This document shows, piece by piece, positions 30,370-38,633 of a DNA stretch of 64,000 nucleotides (position 1 is the stretch's first letter; every line of letters begins with the position of its first letter). This stretch comes from Rhodococcoides fascians NBRC 12155 = LMG 3623. GTDB taxonomy: Bacteria > Actinomycetota > Actinomycetes > Mycobacteriales > Mycobacteriaceae. Under the pieces are notes generated by a model. The model ran no database searches and had not been told where the DNA came from. It saw nothing but the letters and a program-made list of their open reading frames with translations. Both the position numbers and the translations under genes were made by a program. The DNA lies in assembly GCF_001894785.1 (NCBI RefSeq), contig NZ_BCWW01000005.1, positions 1 through 64,000 of the forward strand, read 5' to 3'.

Positions 30370-33300
30370 ATGACCCGAACAATTGCCATGAAAAGCACAG
30401 GGGCCGTCGACAGCGAACACGATCGAGACATCCGCCAACGAGACCGTTTCCAGCATCTGCACGACAGCGATCCGGAGTTCCGGGCTGCCGAGCCGGATCG
30501 GTCGGTTGCCGACGCGGCTCGTGAACTGGCACCCAACCTCGCTCGCGTGGTTGCCGAGATCATGACCAGGTACGCCGACCGCCCCGCCCTGGGACGCCGC
30601 GCGCGCATGATCGAGGACACCGAAGGCAGCACTACCGCTCGCTTGCTCCCCCGATTCGACACGGTGACCTACGGGCAGGCCTGGGCCGACGCGGGAGCCT
30701 TGGCGTCCGCCCTCGGTCACGACGACGGCGGCATCGCTGCAGGCGACTTCGTGGCCACGCTCGGTTTCGCCGGCATCGACTACGTGATCACCGAACTGGC
30801 CACCATCCGTGTGGGCGCAGTCGCAGTTCCACTGCAGGCCGGAGCCACCGCAGGTCAACTGAGGGCCATCGTCGACGAGGTCGAGCCGGTGGTCCTGGCC
30901 TCCGACGTGGACAACCTCGCCGTCGCGATGGAGGTCGCCGGTCACTGCCGGTCGATCCGCACAGTGGTCGTACTCGACTACGACGACCGAATCGATGCCG
31001 ACACCCGCGCGCTGACGTCCGCGCGCGAGGGTGTCCACGGGTCCGGCATTGCTGTTCGACCGCTCACCGAACTGGTGGACGAGGGTTCCCGACTCCCCCA
31101 GGTGCCGTTGTTCGACGTCGAGGATCCCGAGCGCCTCGCCGCACTGATCTACACCTCCGGCAGCACCGGTACTCCGAAAGGGGCGATGCATACCGAGCAG
31201 ATCGTGTCCGGTGCGTGGACCGGGGCCTGGCATCGGACGGGTGCCTCGTCCGAGGGTGTCGACGAGCCGGCTTTTCCCGTCATCACTCTCGACTACCTAC
31301 CGATGAGCCACCTTGCGGGCCGCGGGCTCGTTTTCTCGACTCTGGCGGCGGGCGGCACGGTTCATTTCGCCGGCTCCAGCGACCTGTCCACGTTGTTCGA
31401 GGACTTCGCTCTCGCGCGACCCACGCTGGCGTTGTTGATTCCGCGGGTGTGCGAGATGATTCGCCACACCGTGCTCGCCGAAATCGATCGTGCGGTCGAC
31501 GGTACCGATGCGGGCGAACACGAGCAGATTTCGCGAGGCGTGCTCGAGCGCGTGCGGTCCGAGCAGTTCGGTGGACGAATCCTGGCTGCAATGGTGGGCA
31601 CCGCACCCATCGCCGCCGAGGTCAAGGATTTCGTGACCGACTTGCTCGACGTTCGGGTTCGCGACAATTACGGCTCGACCGAAGCCGGAATGGTACTTCT
31701 CGACGGGATCGTCGCCCGGCCACCGGTTCTCGAATACAAGTTGGACGACGTGCCCGAACTCGGCTATTTCTCCACCGACACTCCCCATCCACGTGGTGAG
31801 CTCCTACTCAAGACGACGTCGATCATCCCCGGCTACTACAAGCGGCCCGATGTGACCGCAGACGTCTTCGATTCGGACGGGTTCTACCGCACCGGCGATG
31901 TCGTGGCCGAGCTGGAACCGGACCGGCTCGCATACGTGGATCGTCGCAAGAACGTACTGAAGTTGGCCCAGGGCGAATTCGTTGCGTTGGCGCGCCTGGA
32001 AGCGGTGTTCGGTACGAGCGAGCTGGTGGATCAGATCTTCCTGTACGGCAACAGCCAGCGGTCGTATCTGTTGGCAATCGTCGTTCCTGCCCAAGCGAAC
32101 TCGACTGCGGGCGCGATCATGGAGTCGCTACAGCGGATCGCTCGCACGGAGTCGCTGAATTCGTACGAGATACCTCGCGAGGTCGTGCTCGAACCCCAGC
32201 CTTTCACTCAGGACAACGGTCTGCTGTCGGGTGCCGGAAAGCAATTGCGCCCCAAACTCGTCGAGCGGTACGGCGACGAACTCGAACGTCGCTACGCAGA
32301 ACTCGAATCGGGGCAGACCGACCGACTGCGTGAGCTTCGGCGTTCCGGTGCCCAGGCACCCGTGCTCACCACGGTCGGGGATGCCGCCCAGGCTCTGCTC
32401 GGCTGCTCGGGCGCAGACATCCGACCCGATGCCCACTTCACCGATCTCGGTGGTGACTCGTTGTCGGCGTTGACATTTTCCACGTTGCTGCGCGACATCT
32501 ACGACGTCGACGTCCCGGTCGGGGTGATCACCGGACCCGCCATGGACCTGTCGGCCCTTGCCGACTACATCACGTCCGCGATCGACAACGATTCCGACAC
32601 AGCGACATTCGCGTCGGTTCACGGACGCGAAGCGACCGTCGCGCTCGCATCGGATCTGACCCTGTCGGCATTTCTGGACGCCTCCCTGCTCGATGCCGCT
32701 TATCGAATTCCAGGCCCTCGGCCGGTAACGAACACCGTGTTGCTGACGGGAGCGAACGGCTACCTGGGCAGGTTTCTGTGCCTCGAATGGCTCGAGAAGA
32801 TGGCAGCCGCCGGCGGAAGAGTCATCTGTCTGGTGCGCGGACGCTCCGATGCCGATGCCCGCGGTCGGCTCGACGCCGCCTTCGACAGCGGGGACGCGAC
32901 GTTGTCCGATCGATATCGCGCCTTGGCCGACGCCGCACTCGACGTGATTGCAGGCGATCTGGGCACTCCCCGGTTCGGGTTGACCGACGATGTCTGGGAA
33001 GAACTTTCTCGCCGCGTGGACCGCGTCGTGCACCCGGCAGCACTGGTCAATCACGCGCTCCCGTACGAGCACCTCTTCGGACCGAACGTCGTCGGAACGG
33101 CCGAGGTGATTCGGTTGGCCTTGACCGACCACATCAAGCCGGTGACCTACCTGTCGACGGTCGCGGTTGCCGTCGGTGTCGACGACTTCCACGAGAACGG
33201 TGACATTCGGGTGGACAGTCCGCAACGAGCAGTCGACGAGTCGTACGCCAACGGTTACGGAAACTCCAAGTGGGCGGGCGAAGTGTTGTTGCGCAACGCT

Positions 33301-33915
33301 TTCGACGAGTACTCGCTGCCCGTCTCGGTCTTCCGATCCGACATGATCCTCGCCCACAGCACCTGGTCCGGTCAGCTGAACGTGCCCGACGTATTCACGC
33401 GACTGATCCTGTCGGTGGTCGCAACCGGGCTGGCACCGAGAAGCTTCTATGCCACCGATGCCGGAGCGCCGACCGACGAGCAGGGCAGGCCACTGGCTCA
33501 CTACGACGGATTGCCTGCGGACTTCAGTGCAGCGGCCATCACCTCGATCGCGGGCGACGACGTGACGGGCTACCGAACCTTCGACATTTTGAACCCCTAC
33601 GACGACGACATATCGCTGGATACGTTCGTGGATTGGCTACGTGACGCGGGGTGCACCATCGACATCGTCGACGACTACGACGAGTGGTTCGAAAGGTTCA
33701 GCGCGGCAGTGCAGGAACTACCGGAGAAACAACGGTCACACTCGTTGTTGCCGCTGATCCACTCCTACGCGCATCCCCAGCACCCGTCGTCGGGGGCAAT
33801 CCTGCCGGCAGACGAATTCGCGTCGGCTGTCGGCGATATCCCACACCTGGGGCGAGAACTGATCGAGAAGTATCTGGCCGATCTGGTAGCACTCGGCCTG
33901 GTGGCCAAGAGCTGA
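30370..33915 (+). CDS. car: Carboxylic acid reductase (adenylation-PCP-reductase)
   Basis: 1181 aa, the usual size for Nocardiaceae CARs, which reduce aryl and alkyl carboxylic acids to aldehydes with ATP and NADPH. In order: AMP-binding adenylation domain (~50-650, with YTSGSTGTPKGAMHTE near 260 and DNYGSTEAG), a carrier domain (~675-750, phosphopantetheine Ser in TDLGGDSLSAL near 697), and a thioester reductase Rossmann domain (~785-1181, LLTGANGYLGRF near 791; Tyr/Lys active site in YGNSKWAGE). It needs a phosphopantetheinyl transferase encoded elsewhere. ATG 30370 is preceded by GGAGGGGAG; the frame is open to 30328. Divergent from the acyl-CoA dehydrogenase and followed by a strong terminator, it is monocistronic. 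Confidence 0.95.
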   Translation: MTRTIAMKSTGAVDSEHDRDIRQRDRFQHLHDSDPEFRAAEPDRSVADAARELAPNLARVVAEIMTRYADRPALGRRARMIEDTEGSTTARLLPRFDTVTYGQAWADAGALASALGHDDGGIAAGDFVATLGFAGIDYVITELATIRVGAVAVPLQAGATAGQLRAIVDEVEPVVLASDVDNLAVAMEVAGHCRSIRTVVVLDYDDRIDADTRALTSAREGVHGSGIAVRPLTELVDEGSRLPQVPLFDVEDPERLAALIYTSGSTGTPKGAMHTEQIVSGAWTGAWHRTGASSEGVDEPAFPVITLDYLPMSHLAGRGLVFSTLAAGGTVHFAGSSDLSTLFEDFALARPTLALLIPRVCEMIRHTVLAEIDRAVDGTDAGEHEQISRGVLERVRSEQFGGRILAAMVGTAPIAAEVKDFVTDLLDVRVRDNYGSTEAGMVLLDGIVARPPVLEYKLDDVPELGYFSTDTPHPRGELLLKTTSIIPGYYKRPDVTADVFDSDGFYRTGDVVAELEPDRLAYVDRRKNVLKLAQGEFVALARLEAVFGTSELVDQIFLYGNSQRSYLLAIVVPAQANSTAGAIMESLQRIARTESLNSYEIPREVVLEPQPFTQDNGLLSGAGKQLRPKLVERYGDELERRYAELESGQTDRLRELRRSGAQAPVLTTVGDAAQALLGCSGADIRPDAHFTDLGGDSLSALTFSTLLRDIYDVDVPVGVITGPAMDLSALADYITSAIDNDSDTATFASVHGREATVALASDLTLSAFLDASLLDAAYRIPGPRPVTNTVLLTGANGYLGRFLCLEWLEKMAAAGGRVICLVRGRSDADARGRLDAAFDSGDATLSDRYRALADAALDVIAGDLGTPRFGLTDDVWEELSRRVDRVVHPAALVNHALPYEHLFGPNVVGTAEVIRLALTDHIKPVTYLSTVAVAVGVDDFHENGDIRVDSPQRAVDESYANGYGNSKWAGEVLLRNAFDEYSLPVSVFRSDMILAHSTWSGQLNVPDVFTRLILSVVATGLAPRSFYATDAGAPTDEQGRPLAHYDGLPADFSAAAITSIAGDDVTGYRTFDILNPYDDDISLDTFVDWLRDAGCTIDIVDDYDEWFERFSAAVQELPEKQRSHSLLPLIHSYAHPQHPSSGAILPADEFASAVGDIPHLGRELIEKYLADLVALGLVAKS

Positions 33916-33919
33916 CCGT

Positions 33920-33953
33920 TACCTGGTGTGGGCCCTTCGGCTCGCACCAGGTA
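33920..33953 (+). terminator. Strong hairpin after car
   Basis: A 15-bp stem (33920-33934 with 33939-33953, two G-U pairs, TACCTGGTG outer arm) closes a CTTC loop, four bases after the car stop. It lacks a T tract but the stem is long and GC-rich. Confidence 0.75.
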
Positions 33954-33987
33954 GCCCCGCCCACTACCGCGGTACAGTCGTAAGCCT

Positions 33988-34285
33988 ATGTGGATCGGAT
34001 GGATAGAACTGGATTTTTTGTTGGGCGACGTGCACTCCCTGAAGGAGAAGCGCTCGGTGATTCGGCCCCGTGATCTCGGAGCTGCATCGAAAATTCGCGG
34101 TGTCGGTCGCCGAAACCGACCATCGCGACCTGCACAGACGGGCCGAAATCGGAGCGTCGGTGGTAGCCGGCGACCTCGACCACGTGACCGACATCCTCGA
34201 CCGGGTCGAGCGGATGGCGGCGTCCCGACCGGAGCTTCACCTCGTAGCCGTTCGGCGGCGCACCCTGAAGAGCGACGACATCTGA
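33988..34285 (+). pseudogene. DUF503 family gene with a frameshift
   Basis: The frame starts MWIGWIELDFLLGDVHSLKEKRSV, the unmistakable DUF503 N-terminus, but the family's next block continues in the next reading frame from 34070 (ISELHRKFAVSVAETDHRDLHRRAEIG...) to a stop at 34285. A run of four C (34066-34069) marks the break; removing one C would restore a ~98-aa DUF503 protein. TACAGT (33973-33978) nine bases before the ATG looks like a leaderless promoter. Either a real inactivation, a programmed shift or a homopolymer error. DUF503 is often near ribosome-maturation genes; its function is unknown. Confidence 0.8.
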
Positions 34286-34322
34286 TCGCGCGCTGTCGAC
34301 GAATCCGGGTCGACAATTACGG

Positions 34323-34886
34323 TCATCGACGGACGTCGAACACCTGCTTCTGGATGCCGTTGTCGTACACCTCGTGCTCCACCAGATCCAGGTGAGTCGT
34401 GGCCTTGTCGCTGGAGCTGAACAGCCGCTTGCCCGCGCCGAGCAGCATCGGGAAGACCAACAGGTGGTAGCGGTCGACGAGACCGGCATCGGCGAGGCTG
34501 CGACCCAGCGTTGCGCTACCGTGCACCGAGATCGGCCCGCCTTCGGTCTCCCGGAGTTCGGCGACGTCGTCGATGCTGCGCAGAATGGTTGCCGGCCAAC
34601 GGTCGTCGCTGCGCTCCAATGTCGTCGACACCACGTATCTGGGCATCGAGTTGTATCCGGCGAAATCGTCCATCGTGGGCCACACGGGAGCGAACGCCTC
34701 GTAGGAGGTACGCCCCAGCAGCATGGCCGTGGCCTCGTCCTGCTCGCGACCCTTGATCTCGTACGCCGCTGGATCGAACTCGATGTCCTTGAACGTCCAC
34801 CCCGCGTTGCGGTAGCCGACTTCCCCACCCGGCCCCTCCATGACGCCGTCGAGCGATACGAACGCGGTCACGATCACGGTGCGCAT
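34323..34886 (-). CDS. Dihydrofolate reductase/RibD C-terminal domain family protein
   Basis: 187 aa of the RibD_C/DHFR-like superfamily of NADPH reductases. Visible: MRTVIVTAFVSLDGVMEGPGG start (typical VxSLDG), LLGRTSYEAFAPVWP, and the cofactor region GGPISVHGSATLGRSL (residues ~118-133). The physiological substrate is unknown in this stand-alone form. ATG 34886 is chosen at the conserved MRxVxVT start; the frame continues upstream to 35219 over the oppositely oriented gene without homology. The next gene on the other strand starts 102 bases away. Confidence 0.8.
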   Translation of the reverse strand: MRTVIVTAFVSLDGVMEGPGGEVGYRNAGWTFKDIEFDPAAYEIKGREQDEATAMLLGRTSYEAFAPVWPTMDDFAGYNSMPRYVVSTTLERSDDRWPATILRSIDDVAELRETEGGPISVHGSATLGRSLADAGLVDRYHLLVFPMLLGAGKRLFSSSDKATTHLDLVEHEVYDNGIQKQVFDVRR

Positions 34887-34988
34887 GGCAATCCTCGGTT
34901 CGGTGTGAGGCAGAAGCGGAACAGGTGCCGGAATCGTAAACCACGCGTCGAACCGACGACAGGCAGTGTCGGGTGGCAAGGTGGTCTC

Positions 34989-35291
34989 ATGGCCGAGCAA
35001 GTGGAACGCACCGAAGACGGTCACTATGTCGTCATCAAGGGTCGACGGTGGCGCGCTACCGATCCCGACATTCCCGAGGATCGCAACGCCGAATTGCGCT
35101 CGATCCTCATGGCGTGGCGCAGAGACGTCAAACGCACCTCCGGTGCCACAGAGTCTCGCGCGGGCGTTCAGGCCGCCAAAGTCGCCCTGGGAGAACGAGG
35201 TACGCCGTGGTGGGAACAATCCCCGGACGAGCGACGGGCCCGCTGGGAGGCCGAGGTGCCGCGGCCGACCGATACCGATCTCGAGAACTGA
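34989..35291 (+). CDS. Conserved hypothetical protein (100 aa)
   Basis: A 100-aa charged protein with the block GHYVVIKGRRWRATDPDIPEDRNAELRSILMAWRRDVKR and a C-terminal VALGERGTPWWEQSPDERRARW. Such proteins occur widely in actinobacteria with no known function; some are mislabelled as Tol-related. ATG 34989 is preceded by GGTGG. It is separated from the downstream operon by the promoter/operator at 35304. No membrane or DNA-binding motif is seen. Confidence 0.65.
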   Translation: MAEQVERTEDGHYVVIKGRRWRATDPDIPEDRNAELRSILMAWRRDVKRTSGATESRAGVQAAKVALGERGTPWWEQSPDERRARWEAEVPRPTDTDLEN

Positions 35292-35303
35292 TCACACAAT
35301 TCG

Positions 35304-35343
35304 TTGCCATATCGGAAACTATCCAATATGGTTTCCGATATGG
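35304..35343 (+). promoter_or_regulatory. Leaderless promoter inside a 13-bp-arm inverted repeat
   Basis: Perfect inverted repeat: CCATATCGGAAAC at 35307-35319 and its complement at 35331-35343, with an 11-base spacer. Within it, TTGCCA (35304-35309) and TATGGT (35327-35332) are 17 bases apart, a good promoter pair; a start of transcription ~8 bases later falls on the ATG at 35340, giving a leaderless mRNA. The repeat covers both promoter boxes, so it is a strong operator candidate, most simply for the winged-helix protein of the same operon (autorepression). Confidence 0.75.
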
Positions 35344-35768
35344 AAAGCATCGATAAGCCCACCTCGTCCGAAGCTCGAACGACTCTCGACGACATCGACC
35401 GCGTGCAACGCGCCGTGCGCGACACTCCGTGGCCGGTCTGGTTGTACGCCGTCAACGCAGTGCTCATCGGTGCGTTGGCACTCACGCCACTGCTCACCGA
35501 CTCCCACCGCACTGTCGCCCTGCTAATTCTGGCCGCGGCCATTGTGGCAACGAACGTGATCACCGGGTACCGAATGGGCACACCGTGGGCGCTGCCTACC
35601 AGCCGTGGATTTCTGGCGTCGGTCGCACTGTCCGTTGCTTTCGTGGTGGTGGCACTGGCATTCGCGCAGCCATCCCTGCCGAGCTGGACGCTGGTGCTCC
35701 TCGCTACAGCAGCGACGGCGACCTACTCGTTCGGTTCGATCGCTCACTACCGGAGCACACACCGATGA
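35340..35768 (+). CDS. Small membrane protein (142 aa), operon partner of a winged-helix regulator
   Basis: 142 aa with about four hydrophobic helices (residues ~35-55, 60-78, 87-107, 112-130) after a charged cytoplasmic N-terminus (ARTTLDDIDRVQRAVRDTPWP). I do not recognise a named family, though similar proteins lie beside PadR/MarR-like regulators. ATG 35340 is chosen because it coincides with the predicted start of transcription; an in-frame ATG at 35328 lies within the -10 region and is unlikely. It overlaps the regulator gene by ATGA, so the pair is translated together. Probably a sensed or controlled membrane protein. Confidence 0.7.
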   Translation: MESIDKPTSSEARTTLDDIDRVQRAVRDTPWPVWLYAVNAVLIGALALTPLLTDSHRTVALLILAAAIVATNVITGYRMGTPWALPTSRGFLASVALSVAFVVVALAFAQPSLPSWTLVLLATAATATYSFGSIAHYRSTHR

Positions 35769-36076
35769 CGGACGATCTGGATCCGATCATTCATCCGGCA
35801 AACCGGCTGCGGATCTGCGCGCTGCTGGCGGCAGGTACGACGCTCGAGCTCGCCGTCGTGAAGGAACACAGTGGATTGAGCGCATCGGCGCTGAGCAAGC
35901 AGGTGGCGGCCCTGGTCGACGCCGGCTACGTGGATCAGCAGAGATCACGCACCGACTCGCGGCGGATGTGGCTGTCGCTGACGAGGGAGGGTAAAACCGC
36001 CTACCGCCGCCATGTGGCTGCCCTCCGCGCCATTCTCGCCGAGGCCGACGCCAGCCCATCCGAGCCTGGGCGGTGA
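35765..36076 (+). CDS. Winged helix-turn-helix transcriptional regulator
   Basis: 103 aa. A single wHTH domain of the HTH_34/MarR-like type: IIHPANRLRICALLAAGTTLELAVVKEHSGLSASALSKQVAALVDAGYVDQQRSRTDSRRMWLSLTREGK (about 8-80), with the recognition helix at SASALSKQVAALVDAG and wing at RTDSRRMWLSL. It lacks a large effector domain. ATG 35765 overlaps the upstream gene stop. Its promoter carries a perfect inverted repeat, so autoregulation is likely. Confidence 0.82.
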   Translation: MTDDLDPIIHPANRLRICALLAAGTTLELAVVKEHSGLSASALSKQVAALVDAGYVDQQRSRTDSRRMWLSLTREGKTAYRRHVAALRAILAEADASPSEPGR

Positions 36077-36164
36077 GTTCTCCCCCAGCTCCGTGTCTGC
36101 CTTTTCGACGGATGTAGTCGATGCAGCCCGCACCGGTCGTTCGATTCGAGAAGGAGTCCCCGCC

Positions 36165-36584
36165 ATGCCCACACTCAGTCCGTACCTGTCGTTCCGTGAC
36201 AATGCGCGCACCGCTATGGAGTTCTACCGCACGGTCTTCGGTGGAGAGCTCACGCTGACCACGTTCGGCGAGGGCCAGGCCACCGACGATCCATCCGAGA
36301 AGAACCTGATCATGCACGGCCAGTTGACAACTCCCAGCGGATTCACACTGATGGGGGCCGACACCCCGTCGTCGATGGAACACACACCCGGAAACACGAT
36401 GAGCGTCTCGCTCTTCGGTGCCGAGCACGAGGAATTGACGGGCTACTGGAACGCGCTGGCCGTCGACGCACAATTCACGATGGGTCTCGACGCAGCACCG
36501 TGGGGTGACACATTCGGCATGCTCACCGACAAGTTCGGTGTGCAGTGGATGGTGAACATCTCCGGCTCGGTCGCCGAAAGCTGA
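36165..36584 (+). CDS. VOC-superfamily (PhnB-like) protein
   Basis: 139 aa, glyoxalase-fold protein of the PhnB/DUF3-demethylubiquinone-like group: TLSPYLSFRDNARTAMEFYRTVFGGEL (3-29), IMHGQL, LMGADTP and a C-terminal PWGDTFGMLTDKFGVQWMVN block. Binding partner or substrate unknown. ATG 36165 has AAGGAG eight bases upstream. It converges with the MFS gene. 88 bases of leader separate it from the winged-helix regulator gene. Confidence 0.82.
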   Translation: MPTLSPYLSFRDNARTAMEFYRTVFGGELTLTTFGEGQATDDPSEKNLIMHGQLTTPSGFTLMGADTPSSMEHTPGNTMSVSLFGAEHEELTGYWNALAVDAQFTMGLDAAPWGDTFGMLTDKFGVQWMVNISGSVAES

Positions 36585-36608
36585 GCGACCGAGGAGCAGT
36601 GGGTGCCT

Positions 36609-37889
36609 CTAGTGGGTGCGCGATTCGACTGAGATGACCTCGTGCAGCCCGACGGGCCCCCAGCCCCTGTCGAGCGCCACGATCAGTACCGCGCAACCGA
36701 CCGCGGACAGCACCAGTGCGGAACCGAACAACGCGGTGTAACCGAACACGTCGCCGATCACGCCCGCCGTAAGTCCGGACGCACCCTGCGCAAAGACGAT
36801 TGCGCAGGCCATCAGTGTGTAATCGCTTCCTGCATAACGTTTTTCCGATGCATCCATCATCAGCGCGAAAACGGCAACGGTTGCCGCGCCGCCCAGCACG
36901 TGTTCGGTGACGTTGGCCGCGACCAGGAGCGGAAACCCGCCGATGCCGAACGATGCCACTACGTACAACGCAAGACTGAGGGTTTGGGCGATTCCGCCGA
37001 CCAGCAGAGCCTGACGACGTCCGAAGCGAAAGGACAACCACGCGCCGAGCGCAGCACCTCCGAGTGCTGCCACCGACGACAGGCCGCCCTCGACCAGGGC
37101 GATCTGAGTCAAGGTCAGTCCGTTGTCCGAAAGGAACGGGCCGACCAGCGCCGAGCCCATCGAGTTTCCGAATTTGAAGCCGACGATGAGAAGGATGAAC
37201 GCGACCATGCCAGGCCTGCGCAATCGGGACCACCAGGCCACAGAGAGTCGCGCCGGACCCTCGGACTCGGGCTGCCGGTCGGTGTCCACGTCTGCCGCGG
37301 CCAGTTGCTTGTTCATGAACCAGACCGGGGCCGTCGCCAACAGGATCAGCAATGCCATCGCAACGAAGAGCACCTGCCATCCCGCAAAGGTGAACAGCCA
37401 CAACAGTACTCCCCCGCCGCACACCATACCTACCCGGTACGCGCCCACTTGCAGACCGTTACCCAGGCCGCGTTGCGACACCGTCAACGTGCGAACCGCT
37501 ATCCCATCCGTTGCGATGTCCTGGGTGGCCGACAGCGCGTTGATGACAAAGATTCCGACGAACAGCCAGCGCAACGTCGACGACAGATCGAGAAAAGACA
37601 GTGCGAGCGCCACCAGCGCGGCTGACACCTGTAGGGACAGAAGCCACCGCCGCCTCGACCCGTAACGATCGACGTACGGTGCCCACAGAAATTTCAGCGC
37701 CCACGGCAGAAACAACACCCCGGTTGCACTGATTTTCACCAACGAGAAACCCGACTCTCGGAGGACGACGGGCAGGGCCTGCGTGAAGAAGCCGAACGGC
37801 AGCCCCTGAGCGAAGTACAGGGCTCCGAGCAACGTGAGGGTGCCGACGGTGAACGACGCCGGACGCACCGCATTGGTCATGCCGGTCAT
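36609..37889 (-). CDS. MFS transporter (AmpG-like)
   Basis: 426 aa, twelve hydrophobic segments. The start GTLTLLGALYFAQGLPFGFFTQALPVVLRESG and the LPWALKFLWAPYVDRYGSRRRWL loop (helix 2-3) are typical of the AmpG/PAT clade that takes up muropeptides or acetyl-CoA. The role here (peptidoglycan fragment uptake versus other solutes) is inference. ATG 37889 starts four bases after the GyrI-like stop; ATG 37880 is possible. Cotranscribed with the GyrI-like gene. Confidence 0.8.
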   Translation of the reverse strand: MTGMTNAVRPASFTVGTLTLLGALYFAQGLPFGFFTQALPVVLRESGFSLVKISATGVLFLPWALKFLWAPYVDRYGSRRRWLLSLQVSAALVALALSFLDLSSTLRWLFVGIFVINALSATQDIATDGIAVRTLTVSQRGLGNGLQVGAYRVGMVCGGGVLLWLFTFAGWQVLFVAMALLILLATAPVWFMNKQLAAADVDTDRQPESEGPARLSVAWWSRLRRPGMVAFILLIVGFKFGNSMGSALVGPFLSDNGLTLTQIALVEGGLSSVAALGGAALGAWLSFRFGRRQALLVGGIAQTLSLALYVVASFGIGGFPLLVAANVTEHVLGGAATVAVFALMMDASEKRYAGSDYTLMACAIVFAQGASGLTAGVIGDVFGYTALFGSALVLSAVGCAVLIVALDRGWGPVGLHEVISVESRTH

Positions 37890-37893
37890 CGTG

Positions 37894-38526
37894 TCAGAGC
37901 GAGGCCTCGTCCGCCGAGTACCGCACCGGTTGCCGAAGAATGGTGCGCAGCTTCGCCGGTTCGACCCGTCGTGGGTCACTGAGGTAGATCTCGTGATGAC
38001 GGCCGGTCATCGTCAGCCCGGCCTGCGGGATGTACCGGTGGTGCATCTCGTCGAGCACAGCGGCCTCGTCGTCGTAGGAACCGATGTGCAGAGTTTGCAC
38101 GCACAGGCCCTCGTCGAGGGTGTCGAGGCGCATTCCGTCACGTCGGTCCGAACGGTTCTCGGATGCGTCGACCCGTAAGGCGTGCTCGAACATCGTGTGG
38201 TCGATCCAGTCGGGCGCCATGATCATCACAGTCCAGAGCCAGTTCGACTTGTCCCGGCGCGTGGTGAAGGCCGCCATGTCCGGCGCCCACCACAAGGCTT
38301 CGAGCGGTGGGACGACGTAGTCGCGCTCCAGGTCGTTCTTACTGAAGAATTTCAGCCGATACGCAACGGGGAACAGCGTGGATACAGCATCGGCATATTC
38401 CGGCGCGGTATTCGGATCCCCGTGGCCGTCGATCATCAAGTATTTCGTCGATGGCACGGTCAGAATTCGAAACACGTTGCGCCGTGCCGAATACGAGTCG
38501 AGGGTCTTCTTGAAATCCGTCTTCAT
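37894..38526 (-). CDS. GyrI-like small-molecule-binding domain protein
   Basis: 210 aa with the GyrI-like/SRA-type effector fold as a stand-alone protein: RNVFRILTVPSTKYLMIDGHGDPNT (16-40), YRLKFFSK, PLEALWWA, and a C-terminal GLTMTGRHHEIYLSDPRRVEPAKLRTILRQPV. Such proteins bind small lipophilic ligands and can act as antidote or sensor proteins; the ligand is unknown. ATG 38526 has a perfect AGGAGGTGA site six bases upstream. It is followed by the AmpG-like MFS in the same operon, so the ligand may be a transported compound. Confidence 0.82.
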   Translation of the reverse strand: MKTDFKKTLDSYSARRNVFRILTVPSTKYLMIDGHGDPNTAPEYADAVSTLFPVAYRLKFFSKNDLERDYVVPPLEALWWAPDMAAFTTRRDKSNWLWTVMIMAPDWIDHTMFEHALRVDASENRSDRRDGMRLDTLDEGLCVQTLHIGSYDDEAAVLDEMHHRYIPQAGLTMTGRHHEIYLSDPRRVEPAKLRTILRQPVRYSADEASL

Positions 38527-38633
38527 GCCCTCACCTCCTGCCGACTGCGCGTCAGTGTACCGACCACTCCGGGCTGGGGTGCCGTGGTGAACGCTGCCCT
38601 GTTCGGAAGCAGTTGGTCGGTCGACCGACACTG

